A DNA stretch of 64,000 nucleotides from Ipomoea triloba. Its lineage: Eukaryota > Streptophyta > Magnoliopsida > Solanales > Convolvulaceae. The position numbers and the translations under genes are program-made. Numbering within the stretch: position 1 is the first letter of the stretch; every line of letters starts with the position of its first letter. Shown in pieces: positions 43,908 to 55,854 of the stretch. Location: the NCBI RefSeq assembly GCF_003576645.1, contig NC_044916.1:2181942-2245941 (forward strand). Direction: 5' to 3'. Below the pieces are notes generated by a model. That model was not told the DNA's origin, did not search any database, and was given only the letters and a program-made list of their open reading frames with translations.

Positions 43908-44551
43908 TTTTGACAATGATTTTCTTTCCCTTTTCCTGAGGTTATTTTGAAGAAGTATTGATGCTAATCAAGAATATGCTGTACACGGATATGACATTAT
44001 AAAAACTTCGTAACTAACATGACATTAATTTTTCTAGCGATAGTTAGACGAAGAGGAATTTGGACGCCTCTTGGTCAACAAAAGAGGCCGTCATAGAGAC
44101 TAAGTGGGGGGCATCATTCAATTTGTTTGGATAAAAGGTTTGTCTCCACTTTTGTCTATTTCGACAATAATTTTCTTGTAATGTTCTTAAAGATGATATT
44201 TTAACTAAAAATTTCACCTTGTCTATACTAAATTTAGTAATTTTTATCTTAATATCACATCATAATCTAGTGGCATAGTCAATACCCCTTTTCAAACTTT
44301 TAATATGCAATATTAACCTATGTATTTCTTTTAAGAAACCATTTATGTTAGGACTCTATTAGTTTCAGTTGTGTTGTAACTCTTCCATGTATATATATCT
44401 TGTTGTATCTTGAACATTTTAATTAATTTACAAATAAAGTTATCATCTTGTAGCTATGAATTCTTTGGCCACGACGCATCATTTTGTTAGTATTAAGTTG
44501 ACTGCCTGTAATTTTTTGTGCATTTAAATTTCTCCTTTTTCATTTCTCATT

Positions 44552-44691
44552 TTTTTGTGCTATGTAGTATCTGTTTATAACTACATTCTCAACCAAATGA
44601 AGCACAAAGAGCCAATATCGCCTCCACGGAGGCTCGAACCACTCCCTCCCACGTGGGGTGCAACCGGGTGCCACTAGACAAGGTCTTTGGC
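44552..44691 (-). mobile_element. SINE family A, copy 2
   Basis: Inverted relative to the 5276 copy, with GAGGCTCGAACC as inverted box B and CTAGACAAGGTCTTTGGC at its head. Flanked by a perfect 13-bp duplication TTCATTTCTCATT (44539-44551 and 44692-44704). Slightly shorter than the other copies. Confidence 0.85.
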
Positions 44692-44861
44692 TTCATTTCT
44701 CATTAAATGTACACAAATAATTTTTTGTTGTCAATATTAATAATATAGGAAAGTTTACGCTGTTGATTAGCGCACCTACAATTTTAAACTTTCTACATTT
44801 ATTTTTCATTATACTTTAAGTGGAATTGACACCTTAAAATTTTTCTAAATAAGTTAATTTA

Positions 44862-46078
44862 CAGGGCCGTTCCAATAAAAATTGGGGTCCTGTGCGATAT
44901 CTTAAATTGTGCCCCTTTTTCAAGTAATTTGCATATATAAATAATAGTTGTTCAAAAAACTGTGTCAAAAATTCAAAATATAAATATTGTATAAAAAATA
45001 CAACTAAATTTCATTTAAAAAGTGACATGCCCCGTGGCACATTTAGACGCAAAATCATTCACCAAACTTTTGATTATTTTCATTGTCACAATGATCCTTA
45101 TCATCGTTGTGTACACTATGATTTTAATTTTTTCCAATCTCACAATCATCTTGATCTTCTATATGAAGATTAACATCTATCAATTTTTCTTTGCATCATC
45201 TTTTTGCACATCTATTTGAGTTTTTTTTTGTAATGAATTTTTCAAGAGCTCCCTTTTGATATTGAGTTAGTTGCTCAATTCTTCTTTTCTTTTTTATGCT
45301 TCTCAAACCCAGATGAATATTTTCTAAAATACATAATTATAAATTTCTTAGAAAAAAATAAAAAATTATTTAGAAACTCTATAAATAAATAATTAATCAA
45401 GAAACAAATTCTTGAATACATTATTTTGAAATCAGAATTACTAAGTCATGTAAATAAAACAATAAACAAGAATTGTGAATATTTGTTGTCAAAAAAAGAA
45501 TTGTGAATATTTAGTAATTTTAATTACCTAAGAGAATTGAAAAACTTGAGTGATCAAGAAAAATTGAAGAGTTCTGTTAAGCTGCGTCTGTCATTTATTT
45601 TTGCGTCAATTGCGTATTTGCATGCTACTGCTGCCTGTGACCGCTGAGATTTGCGATTTTACATAATTGATATTGTGTCTCTGTCATATGCTAATTGATG
45701 TTTGCACCAACTAGAAAATTAGTAATACCTAGACACCTAGTTAGGCTAGTTGTGGGATTTGTGTAAATATAAGCTATGTAATGTAATAATGTTGGTAATG
45801 ACTAATGAAAGGAATCAAAGGATTGAATTGAAAGCTACGGTAATTAGAGATTAGGGAAAGCCGAAAGCCACATTAATTAGGGTGATGTGGGATCATTGGG
45901 ATGGCTGCGCACTTGCGCCGAACTGCCAAAGGAAAAAAATTGCTTAATGCCTAATGGCCCTTATATACTGTATGTCTGTATATATATACCGATTAATTTT
46001 TTTTTTTAAATGTGGGGCCCCCAAAAGTTGGGGGCCCTGTGCGCCGGCCCTTGGTAGACGTGCCCAGGGCCGGCCTTG
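44862..46078. mobile_element. Non-autonomous hAT element, about 1.2 kb
   Basis: The left end CAGGGCCGTTCC faces the right end CCGGCCTTG (an inner copy GCCCAGGGCCGG lies nearby). Subterminal TTGGGGTCCTGTGCG and GGGGGCCCTGTGCGCCGG are shared. An 8-bp target duplication with one mismatch, TTAATTTA / TTAATTAA, lies at 44854-44861 and 46079-46086. No transposase ORF is seen inside. Confidence 0.75.
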
Positions 46079-46427
46079 TTAATTAATAATATAATTTTTC
46101 ATATATACACCGTACACATATATACATATATTATTAGTATATTTTCTGAAAATAAGAGACAACTTCAATCTATATCATAAGACAAAATGTAGTTTTTATT
46201 TTTTTGTGCCAATTTGAATCGCGCACAGCAATTGTTGGCCTATCGTGCAAGAATATGAACGACACAACATGCAGACCATTAAATAAAAGAGAAAAAGATA
46301 CATTTATTAATGCAAATTTCTACTACACTTCAACTTAAGCATTACAACTACTATTTTGCGGTCACAATCTCGATCCATCCTTCAAATTAGGGCATCTCTG
46401 ATCTTCATACTTCATTAATCCTCAGCT

Positions 46428-47614
46428 TTAGAATATTCTGCAAGTCACAAAATTAAACCATAGTTATATATATATTGAAGCTTAGGATCCCATGAGAATA
46501 TACCCGAGAAGAAAATTAAGAACCAATTTTAGCCTTACATTTACAAAAATTCAAGAGATCATATCATTTTAAAAAAACACGATAGCATTTTCATAATTAT
46601 TGTTAACTTCACCTTGCAAACTTGAACATTTAAATATGCAATATGTAACAACTAAATATGCAAACCTTGATAAATTTTATAAAATCAATTGAAAAGCTAA
46701 ATTTTAAATCTAAACATAAAAACTATACCCTAAGCAATAAAAAGTGAACCACTAAACCAAATAAAACAAAAAACTTAGCCATAAATTCTAAAATCGAAAC
46801 CTTAATTGCAATGCGCTTTCACATTTCAGCTCATGCGGACAAGGCTTCCCTGCGGATTGCATCATTAGGTAGGCATAAATGCACCACACACCAAAAAAAT
46901 GCACTACATCTAATGGTGTATTTTTGAACACTTTATGGTGCATTTATGCGTACCTAAGGGTGAGTGTCCGCACGGGAACCTGAACACACACACACATATA
47001 TATATATAGTTTGGCTGTTGGGTTGATAATCATATAATTTCAAGTTTGATTCCATATGAGAGTGGCATATTAGTCTCTTAGTTAGCTATAAATAATTGTA
47101 TATAAGCTAGTTTTCTATTTACCCGCCCTTTTATAGTCTTTTAACAACTAAGAACATAAAGCGGATTTCACTTAAAGTATACTTTGAGGATTTTCCCTTA
47201 AACCAAAGAAAATTAAAGGTAAGGAAGGCATGTATGCATTTACTTGGTACAATCCACATCGGGGCCTGTAAGTATAGGCGAATAGGTGACATTGCAGGTG
47301 CCAATAACCTGAAACGCTTTATCTTCATCAGCTCCACTCAGACTCCCATCTCCCTGCAGGCACTTGCACAGCCCAATCTTCAGCTTCCTCCTGTTCTTCA
47401 GATTCCTCACAATCTTCTCCAGAACCAGACAACCTACGCAGCATGTTTCTGGGATTGTTTCCTCGTCAACATTCACCAAGAAATCTTTGCAGGGTGACAG
47501 CAGGCTCAGAGCTATGCTGCACACTAAATTGCTGTCATCTGCACCAGTTCTTGCTGCACTCACAGCAGCCATGATGATGAGAATCAGTAACCCCCACACC
47601 TTCATCCCCTTCAT
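46428..47614 (-). CDS. Non-specific lipid-transfer protein-like, copy 2, with a tiny terminal exon
   Basis: Join (minus) 47614..47244, 46437..46428, giving 126 aa. Signal peptide MKVWGLLILIIMAAVSAA; cysteine framework LVCSIALSLLSPCKDF, PETCCVGCLVLEKIV, IGLCKCLQGDG, GTCNVTYSPILTG, PDVDCTK. Exon 1 alone would stop at CTK through the TAA within the intron donor (GTAAATGC). Splicing to the TTGCAG acceptor near 46438 gives CTKIF and stop, the same end as copy 1. The intron is about 0.8 kb against 0.3 kb in copy 1. It carries the same extra Cys (CCVGC). Secreted lipid binder; a TATA box lies about 55-60 bp upstream. Confidence 0.85.
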
Positions 47615-47668
47615 CTGATAATCTTTCCAATTAAGTTTTGGTTTTGAGTTTGCTGTGATCTTGGGTTG

Positions 47669-47677
47669 TATTTATAT
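47669..47677 (-). promoter_or_regulatory. TATA box of LTP copy 2
   Basis: The minus strand reads TATAAATAC, matching the position and flank of the copy-1 box. A (GAT)n-like ATGATG run lies just beyond at 47688-47708. Confidence 0.65.
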
Positions 47678-47709
47678 CTGATAGATCATGATGATGATGA
47701 TGATGATGC

Positions 47710-49885
47710 AAGACTAACTGCAGTTTGATTTGTGGGTGTGGCACTAAGACAAAGTAAATTACCCAAATGGTTAATCAAGACACTAGTAATTTTATCAGGG
47801 AAATTACAGTTTTTTTCATGAGTTATATAGGGTAACTGTAGGATTATGATTGTGGGTCGTACTCACTTCATGTCTGGTACCTAAGTTATAATTGACGTTG
47901 TAAATTTCGTCCCTTATGTTTTGTTAGAAAAAGAACAAAATTTGCAATGACAGTTATAGCTTAGGGACGAGAAGTGAGCAAGACCAACAAGTAGGGACGA
48001 ATTCTACAACTATCTTATAAGACCAAAACTACAATTTTTTTAATTTCACCAATTTTCATTTTTAACTATCTCATCCAATAATAAATGTAATTAATTATCA
48101 TTTTTGGGTACTTCTGACTTTATTATAAGTAGTGTAACTATCATATTTGTACTTTTTTAGCCATTCGGGTGTCTAAAATATGCAAAAATTTGAATGAAGT
48201 AGTAGCTCCAAAAGATTAAAATAAGCATGTATTTGATAGTTAAAGATATATTATTCAATGAATAAAATTGAGAGTTGAGAATCAAATAGTATAAGAAAAT
48301 AACAAAATATCTTATGATTCTATTGTTTTACTAACAAAAATATGTTGTTAAATTAAATACCTATGAATTTAAATCATTTACCCAAGGATTTTTTGTTAGT
48401 AAATTTTATTTTTCTTGTGTGAAAATAGTGAAATTAATATAGTTGAGAGATATTTTGATAATTTAACCTAATAAGAATAAGAATATATATAATGGATAGA
48501 TAAACATTTGGATGAAACAATACATCTAGATTATTAAAATATATAGGTATATATTTGATAGTTAAAAACATTATTATTAAACAAAACATATCAGAAAGTC
48601 AAGAATTAAAATATTAAAATGTCAAGAGACTATTTTAGTCATTTAACTTGACAATAATATAATGGAGGAGATTATTTTGAGGTGGTGGCAGCTAATTAAG
48701 TGGGTGTATAATCATTAGTTGTGAGCTTGTCAAGGAAAAATAGAGGAATGAGAAACTTTGATATCCCTCCAATCCCCATTCCCATCCCCCATCATGCTCC
48801 ACCTTCAATTTTCATGGAAATTATTGTACTCACCAAAGTGATTTTATTGGATAGAATCATAGAATGCAAATCAAAGTAAGATACTTAAATGGGTTTTTCA
48901 AATTTGCATTAATATATGTTGTCTCTTCAAAAAAAAGAGGGGGGGGGGGGGGGGGGGGGGTTTCATATGGAGGTTACAAAAATGTAGAATTTAAGCGTAA
49001 TTAGGTAGTGGATGGTTGTGGAAAAAATCATTATTGTTGTTTCCAAAAAGGTTGAATACCAAACTCCAACAGTCCCATGCTCTGCTCCGGCAGAACATCT
49101 AGGAGGATGTAAATTACGGTAACTCAGTTGAACACAGAATTAGACTTTTGTTTAGTGCGCACAACGAGTCACATTAAGAGGTTGCTCTCACACTATCGTC
49201 GGAGAAAATCATACTTGGATGGAGGGCAAGATAAAGTTGTTCCCATGCACATCATCTTAGGCATTAGGCCAGTCCTAAATAGGAATTAGAGGTGTAACAT
49301 TATTGATGTTCAATTGGCTCAAGTTTTGAAGTGTCTACAAATAAAATGAAACATATTCTTGTATATAGTACTTTCAGTGTGGTGTGACTATGATTTATAT
49401 TAATAAAATGAGTTTTTACGAAAGGTGTTACGAAGATATTCTTTGTACTTCTCTATCTTGTTAAGTTTTTATGGAACAAAACAATTGTTCAACGTGTAGT
49501 TCAGTCATTAATTATACTAAGTTAGATAGAGTTTGAACTAGAGTCTGTAATAGCAAGAAGAAGTTTGTGTATTAGACTTGAAGAATGAAGATTGAACCAA
49601 CCTGCTAGATTGTTTAAAGACTTGTTCAACCCAGTTATAACTCTAGAGAAATCTACGGAGATTATCTATATAAAGATCATCTTATTATCTCTCATTGATT
49701 GATCGAGAATTTACAGATAGAAGCTAGTACATTCAGAAATACCTTCAAGCTAAATCGAGGACTTGATCGATCATGTTCAATTGAAGCTGATTAGAAATCT
49801 CATCAAGTCAAGTGCATCACTTGTTGTTGATCATGGGTAGAATATCTACATGGAATTGACGCAAGTCAAAGCAAGCTGCAATTGA
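47710..49885. other. Intergenic, includes a relic of the duplicated upstream region and a 22-G run
   Basis: 48700-48810 (ATAATCATTAGTTGTGAGCT..., CATGCTCCACCTTC) resembles 43480-43575 upstream of LTP copy 1, so it is probably the same duplicated upstream segment; no DUF3537 exon remains after it. A pure G run lies at 48939-48960. 49500-49800 contains TATCTATATAAAG and leader-like sequence that may be LTR debris. No gene. Confidence 0.45.
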
Positions 49886-50003
49886 GGGTGAGCCTCAATT
49901 TTGGAGATCAGGAGATTGGGAGATCGCAAGCCAGTTCACCTAAAGGGTGAGCCTCAATTTTGGAGATCGGGAGATTGGGAGATCGCAAGCCAGTTCACCT
50001 AAA
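49886..50003. repeat. 59-bp tandem duplication
   Basis: GGGTGAGCCTCAATTTTGGA...CAGTTCACCTAAA at 49886-49944 is repeated at 49945-50003 with one visible mismatch (ATCAGG/ATCGGG). Confidence 0.9.
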
Positions 50004-51751
50004 CTCTACAACTAGCTAGCTAAGTCTTTAGTGCTTGTAAATTGAGTTCTTCGCACCCCTCTTGTTGATTCATAGGATGCTCCCCCCCCCCCTCCACCGC
50101 CCAGATGTAGGAGCATGAATACTCTGAATTGGGTTACCAAATCTTGAGTGTTCTTTACTATTTTCTCTTGGTTGCCTATTTTTAATTGTGCGAACTACTA
50201 TATTCTATTAGTTTGCTGAACTATTTCAGAAAGTATTTATCCAAGAAATGAAAATCGCGTAATTGAGTTTGTTACTTAACGATTTAGTTAATATCTAGAT
50301 CATTCTTAAATCTTAAGTAGTCAGACTTCTAGCAATCGGTCATGAATTTCAATTTATATATTCTTTTGTTTTTATTTCTTGTATGTGTGTCAAGTAAAAC
50401 TAAAATTATGGGCAAAGACAAGTTTTCAAATGTTAATTATATACATCAAAATAAAGGTCAAACCAGAGATATAAGTTTTTTTTTGTGAGGAGGAAAACCT
50501 GCAGGCCGCACTACCTTCTGTGTAATAACTTGCAAATCACACAGGAAAGATAAATCACATTAGAAAAACTTTGTAAGACGGACTCAATCGAGAGTATGTT
50601 GACAAGAATCAAATTCAACTCATAACCTTATAATACTAGAGTCATGTTTTACCTACTCAATCACTATTTTCGGATAAGAAATCACCACTTTCAGATAAAA
50701 GACATCTTAAGTTTTTTGTCCCTATTTATGTGGGATGGGGAGACAAGGGAAGACCAAGGTTTTGAGTGGTTGACCATGTTAGATCAACTTCAATTTTGCG
50801 GTTTCAAAGAAGTCTACATTTTCTACTTGGCTTATTATTATTTTGTCTGGGTAATTGAATGGGAAGATAAGAAGATTTATGGTGCAATGGTATGCCCTTT
50901 AGGTTGTGACTACTAGGCCTATCGTCCATGGCGGTCCACTCAATTATGAGATATTGACTCAAGAGTATTATTATTATCATTTAATTTTGATATTAAAATT
51001 TTACAGTTCACAATATTATTGTTCCCAAAAGATTGAATCTCCAATCTCAAGGGTCCTCACAATTCAACCTGACAAAGCATCTGAGAGGATATCGAAACGA
51101 AAGTGTTATTAAGAAGTTAATGACAAGTTTACACAATTACACTGAACGAAAAGTGTTCATATTTATAAGTCATATATAGCGTTGATAGGGTTATACGCTA
51201 GATTTATTGGCTCAATAACCCGGGCTCCGATCACTTTTAGGGGGTGTTTGGTTCAAGTTATATTAGATAACTAAGGTTATATTTGCTTGGAATTTAAGGT
51301 TATCATGTTTAGTTCAAGTTAGGTAATTTTTTTTCGAAAATTTAACATAACCTCCATATAAGATTTTTAGCTATTGAAAGGGAATGTGAGATACCCATTT
51401 TTTGTCATAAGTATTACACTTTCTCTCATAACATAACCTCCATATAAGGGAATGTAACATAACCTCTATATAAGGTTTTCATCAAAAGTATCACATTTTT
51501 TGGTCATAGGTATTACACTTTCTCTCATAAATAACAATTAAATAATTTATCCATTATTAATAATGCATTTTTTCTCATAACTATTCAGCCCTAAATATTT
51601 ACATTTTAATTTAAAAGTATTACATTTTCCCTAAAAAAATATTGCACTTTTCATTATAAGTACCAAATAATTTATTTCTGATAATATTACATTTTTTACA
51701 TAAGTATTACACTTCCATCATGACACGACCCATCTCACATATAAAAATCCG
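50004..51751. other. Intergenic with SINE-like and MITE-like pieces, no gene
   Basis: A family B SINE-like segment (TTTTTTTTGTGAGGAGGAAA...) lies at about 50470-50660. A hAT-type left end GGGGGTGTTTGGTTCAAG lies at about 51240, but its right end was not found. ORFs at 50644-51112 overlap these repeats and are not supported. Confidence 0.4.
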
Positions 51752-52579
51752 TAAGACGGTCTCACATGAAACACACTCTATAACTTAATATGATATTCTT
51801 GACATATTTAGCAATCCATTATAAGATTAATAGTTTAAATGTTTAAGATTTTAAAATTTTATATATAGAACACATGCTTCAATTTGGTACCTGAAATGGT
51901 TTAATTGACGAAATTTTAAATAATTCAATGCTCAAATTAGTTGAAATTGAAAACTAGGGACTACAGTGGAAATATATTTGAAAATATTATTGTCCGGAAT
52001 TTAATGACTAATCAAATGACATTGTAGACTACAAGCTGCTCCCATTGGAATTCAAACTAGCAACATTGTGGTTAACCAACTAACTTAGTTGTAATTGTCC
52101 CTAATATATTGAATATTTCTAGAAATTAAATATATTCGAATTTTAATATATGTTCAATGTAACTATTAAATATAGTGATTCATTTTCACACCATCATCAT
52201 ATCATAAAAAAACAACAAAACTTTTTATGCTTGCCAGCTAAATACACAACACATGTTATATACCTTTCTCCCCTCACAATATAAACACAAAAACACCTTT
52301 AACCGTTTCATGCTGGCATGCCCTGTATAAAGCCATTCCTTTCCTTAATACCCTCCAAAACCACAAGTTCATCCACAACTCTGCTGGAATGGGAACCATC
52401 AAAACCTAAACTGAATTAGTCCCGTTTTATGAAATGTATACAGATATTAGTAGTGTATATAAAAAGAATTGTTGAAACCTATTCCGAGTAAAGTAAAATT
52501 ACTGAAACACAAAGAGTTGAACGCTCAAAACTCTGTAAGTGTGACACTGAGTGAAACCCGAATTAGCTATTTGCTTCAC

Positions 52580-52588
52580 TATAAAAGG
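52580..52588 (+). promoter_or_regulatory. TATA box of secreted-protein gene 1
   Basis: TATAAAAGG lies 55 bp before the ATG at 52643, within a block conserved in the second copy (55787-55795). Confidence 0.65.
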
Positions 52589-52642
52589 AAATACAAGTTG
52601 AACAATTTCGATCAAAATCTTGAGGTGAAGTGAGGGCTAGAG

Positions 52643-53299
52643 ATGGTGAGATTCTTTCCGGTGTGGATGTTAGGGTTCATAACGCTGTCGCTGATCACCA
52701 CTCCACCTGTGCACTGCAACGTCTCGGGTCGAGACGTCGTGGTGGCGTTGCTTCCCTGCAAATCGTTCTCGACGGAAACAACCGCCTCCGGCCACTCTCA
52801 ACCCGCTGCACGGCAACCGCACCGGAGAATCGTCCTCCTTGCTCCCATTGACCCTAGTATCAATTGCACTACGTAAGTATACATACACATTGTTTGTTAT
52901 CATCACACACTTACCACTACACTAAAAACTATACCTCGTAACAAATTGAATGCACAACTTTATTTCCTTTATAGTTTATACAGTTATATTTTTGAAAGGT
53001 CAAGTGTTCGATTTGGCCCTTCAACACACATAAATACTATAGTGTCAATCAGCACAATGTCTCTTCGAGTGGACATTGTTTTAAGCATAATGTATAAGTG
53101 ACGTGGATATATTTTGGGCAGGCTTAGGGCACTATCTAAATGTGGCGGCGGTGGCGGCGGCGATAGGCTGAGGCATCATAAGAAGACAGGGATGACGTTG
53201 AAGACCGGCGAGGTTGGGAGATACAGCCGCCGTTTTGTAGATGCTAATAAGAAACATCCTCGTCGGCGGCGGTCGGCGTCCAAAGTTTTAAGTAGTTAG
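52643..53299 (+). CDS. Putative small secreted basic protein, copy 1 (unknown family)
   Basis: Join 52643..52872, 53122..53299, giving 135 aa. A clear signal peptide (MVRFFPVWMLGFITLSLITT, then PPVHC) is followed by NVSGRDVVVALLPCKSF, PHRRIVLLAPIDPSINCTT, a Gly run (CGGGGGGDRL) and a very basic tail (HHKKTGMTLKTGEVGRYS, RRFVDANKKHPRRRRSASK). The AC|GTAAGT donor and GGGCAG acceptor close the frame. The alternative frame starting at 52630 is a shadow: differences from copy 2 in exon 1 fall mostly at third positions of this frame. Dibasic sites in the tail would suit a processed peptide precursor, but no known signalling-peptide motif (CLE, CEP, RALF, PSK, PSY) is recognised. Confidence 0.65.
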
Positions 53300-53704
53300 G
53301 TGGTTTTATGTATAAGGTGATGAGCTGAGAGAAATTGATTATTATATATTGTCCTCTCAGATAGTGTAATTATTTGAAGAAATTAAATTCAATATTATCT
53401 ATATCTTCATTCTTCAATCATGGATGCCAATTACAATAATTAATTTTTCTTCTATGTAATTTTGATTTTTTTTTTTTTGTGACTGAGAAAAACTCAGAAT
53501 ATTTAAGGATAAAATTACTCATGAGTAATAGTCCACAAAAAATAATATTAAGAAAATCTGGTAATTAATTAATTAATTGTTCCTTAATGTAAGCACTAAA
53601 ATTCACACTAATAATGTATTACTCCGCAAAGTACATAAAGAGAGTAAGTTGTACTTAAACACAATGTAATTAATTAGTTGTTCATTATGAATGTATGAAA
53701 TTAA

Positions 53705-53871
53705 TTTTTTTTTTGAATACTACTAACTCTATTACAATGCAGTATCTGTTCATAACTACTTTCTCAACCTATTGAAGCACAAGAGTCAGTATTACCTCCA
53801 CTGAAACTCGAACCCACCACCTCCCGTATAAAGGGAAAGGTTTGATGCCACTGGACTACAAGGTCTTTGGC
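53705..53871 (-). mobile_element. SINE family A, copy 3, absent from the paralogous site
   Basis: Starts with a T-run (A-tail inverted) and ends CTACAAGGTCTTTGGC, with the inverted box B GAAACTCGAACCC. Perfect 15-bp target duplication AATGTATGAAATTAA (53690-53704, 53872-53886). In duplication unit 2 the matching site (about 56925-56950) is empty. Confidence 0.9.
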
Positions 53872-54005
53872 AATGTATGAAATTAATTAGTAGTTCATGT
53901 ATTACTATTTACTGAGATGTGATTGTAACGACCATGTTTCTAGGCTAGGGAATCGTGATAGTTTCGAGTACTCCGCCATATAAGACACGATATGAGTGTA
54001 ACACG

Positions 54006-54087
54006 TAGAGCTGTTAAAGCAGGTTGGCGGGGCCCGCCCACCCTTTTGGCAAGCGGGTTAAAAACCCCACCAAAATGCGGGCCTAAG
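54006..54087. mobile_element. Truncated left end of a hAT element at the duplication junction
   Basis: TAGAGCTGTTAAAGCAGG and the following GGCGGGGCCCGCC block match the first ~80 bp of the element at 57059. The match stops exactly at the junction where unit 2 begins. Confidence 0.85.
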
Positions 54088-54161
54088 ACGGTCTCACATG
54101 AAACACACTCTATAACTTAATATGATATTCTTGACATATTTAGCAATATACGACTCATTAC

Positions 54162-54482
54162 CAAGGTTGAAAAAATCGATAGGCGCTCCCAGGCGCCTGT
54201 TTTTAATTTGTTTTTAAAAGTCTTTTATGCTTTTAAATTTAAAAAAAATATATTTTAAGTGTTAATAATTATAAAGTGTTTAATATTTTAAGTCTTTACG
54301 CTTTAATAGTTAAAAATTAATACTGAATAAGTTAATAGTTATTATTTATTAATTATTAGTATATTACTTATTAGTTTAATTTAATTATTACTTACTACTT
54401 ATTAGACCATTAAGAGTATTAGTTAATCAATTATAACATTAATAGTTTAAATGTTTAAGATTTTAAAATTATAAATAAATAA

Positions 54483-54513
<31 letters not shown>

Positions 54514-54614
54514 ACCGCCTAGGCACCCGGCCGCAGAGGAAGCCGATTTTGGTCTTCCTCGACGCGGCTGGGCGCCGCCTTACGCCTAGGCCAGGCGTGA
54601 TTTTTGCAACACTG
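54162..54614. mobile_element. Non-autonomous hAT element with perfect 8-bp target duplication
   Basis: Target duplication CTCATTAC at 54154-54161 and 54615-54622. The ends CAAGGTTGAAAAAATCG and, inverted, CAGTGTTGCAAAAATCAC are imperfect inverted repeats, with AGGCGC-rich subterminal sequence at both ends. 453 bp, non-coding, with an internal AT run (about 54485-54512). Confidence 0.88.
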
Positions 54615-55786
54615 CTCATTACATATAAACATACAATTATCTATATTTTGAATGCTTTTGTTTCTCAAGGTTAATCACACATATATGTATAACGATAAGA
54701 TAATAATCACATATGGTCTAGCTCGCTGCATAAAGTCTTCCTGATACAATTTATTTTTTATATATATAATTTGCAAACTATTATACAAAAATGAGATTTA
54801 TTCACTATACACATTTCAACAATGATTGCAAATTTCTCTCGTAATAGTTCAAAAAAAAAAAAGAAGAAGAGAATAATCACCCACATTTCATGCTTTCACC
54901 AATGACTTGAGTCTTTCGACTTGTTTGGTAAATATTGTTTGGGTTAACTTTTAACTATTTAACTTTGATTCAAATGACTAGACCTAAAAATGTTGTTTTA
55001 ACTGTAATTAATATGTTGAGCATATAATATATAAACATAAATGTGCAATCCAACTATCAGCATAAACTTTTAATTGAGATAGAACACATGCTTCAATTTG
55101 ATACATGAAATAGTTTAATTGACAAAATTTTAAACAATTCGATGCTCAAATTAGTTGAAATTGAAAACTAGGGAATTACATTGACAATGGAAATATATTT
55201 GAAAATATTATTGTCCATAATTAAATGACTAATCAAATGACATCGTAGACTGCAAGCTGCTCCCATTGGAATTCAAACTAGCAACATTGTGGTTACCCAA
55301 CTAACTTAGTTGTAATTGTCCTTAATATATTTAATATTTTCGACCTTGATCATTAGAAATTAAATATATTCCAATTTTAATATATGTTCAATGTAACTAT
55401 TAAATATAGTGATTCATTTTCACACTATCATCCTATCATAAAAAACAACAGAACTTTTTATGCTTGCCAGCTAAATACACAACACATGTTATATACCCTT
55501 CTCCCCTCACAATATAAACACAAAAACACCTTTAACCGTTTCATGCTGGCATGCCCTGTATACAGCCATTCCTTTCCTTAATACCCTCCAAAACCACAAG
55601 TTCATCCCCAACTTTGCTGGAATGGGACCCATCAAAACCTAAAGTGAATTAGTCCCGTCTTATGAGATGTATACAGATCGATATTAGTAGTGTATATAAA
55701 AAGAATTGTTGAAACACAAAGAGTTGAACGCACAAAGCTCTGTAAGTGTGACACCGAGTGAGACCCGAATTAGCTATTTGCTTCAC

Positions 55787-55795
55787 TATAAAAGG
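55787..55795 (+). promoter_or_regulatory. TATA box of secreted-protein gene 2
   Basis: TATAAAAGG lies 60 bp before the ATG at 55855, conserved with copy 1. Confidence 0.65.
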
Positions 55796-55854
55796 AAGCA
55801 CAAGTTGAACAATTTCGATCAAAATCTTGAGGTGAGGTGAGGTGAGGGTTAGAA

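Larger units (their letters stand above)
51752..54083. repeat. Tandem duplication, unit 1
   Basis: Begins at TAAGACGGTCTCACATG and is repeated from 54084. It contains the first secreted-protein gene, a SINE present only in this copy and, at its right edge, a hAT end cut off by the junction. About 2.3 kb. Confidence 0.85.

Noticed and set aside
49420..49880. Complete LTR retrotransposon
   Set aside because: A TATA-like box and leader-like sequence are present, but no paired LTR, primer site or gag-pol sequence was found.
52630..52851. Alternative frame beginning MRARDGEILSGVDV over the secreted-protein gene
   Set aside because: Substitutions between the two copies fall at third positions of the MVRFF frame, not of this one, and it lacks a signal peptide and a closing splice.
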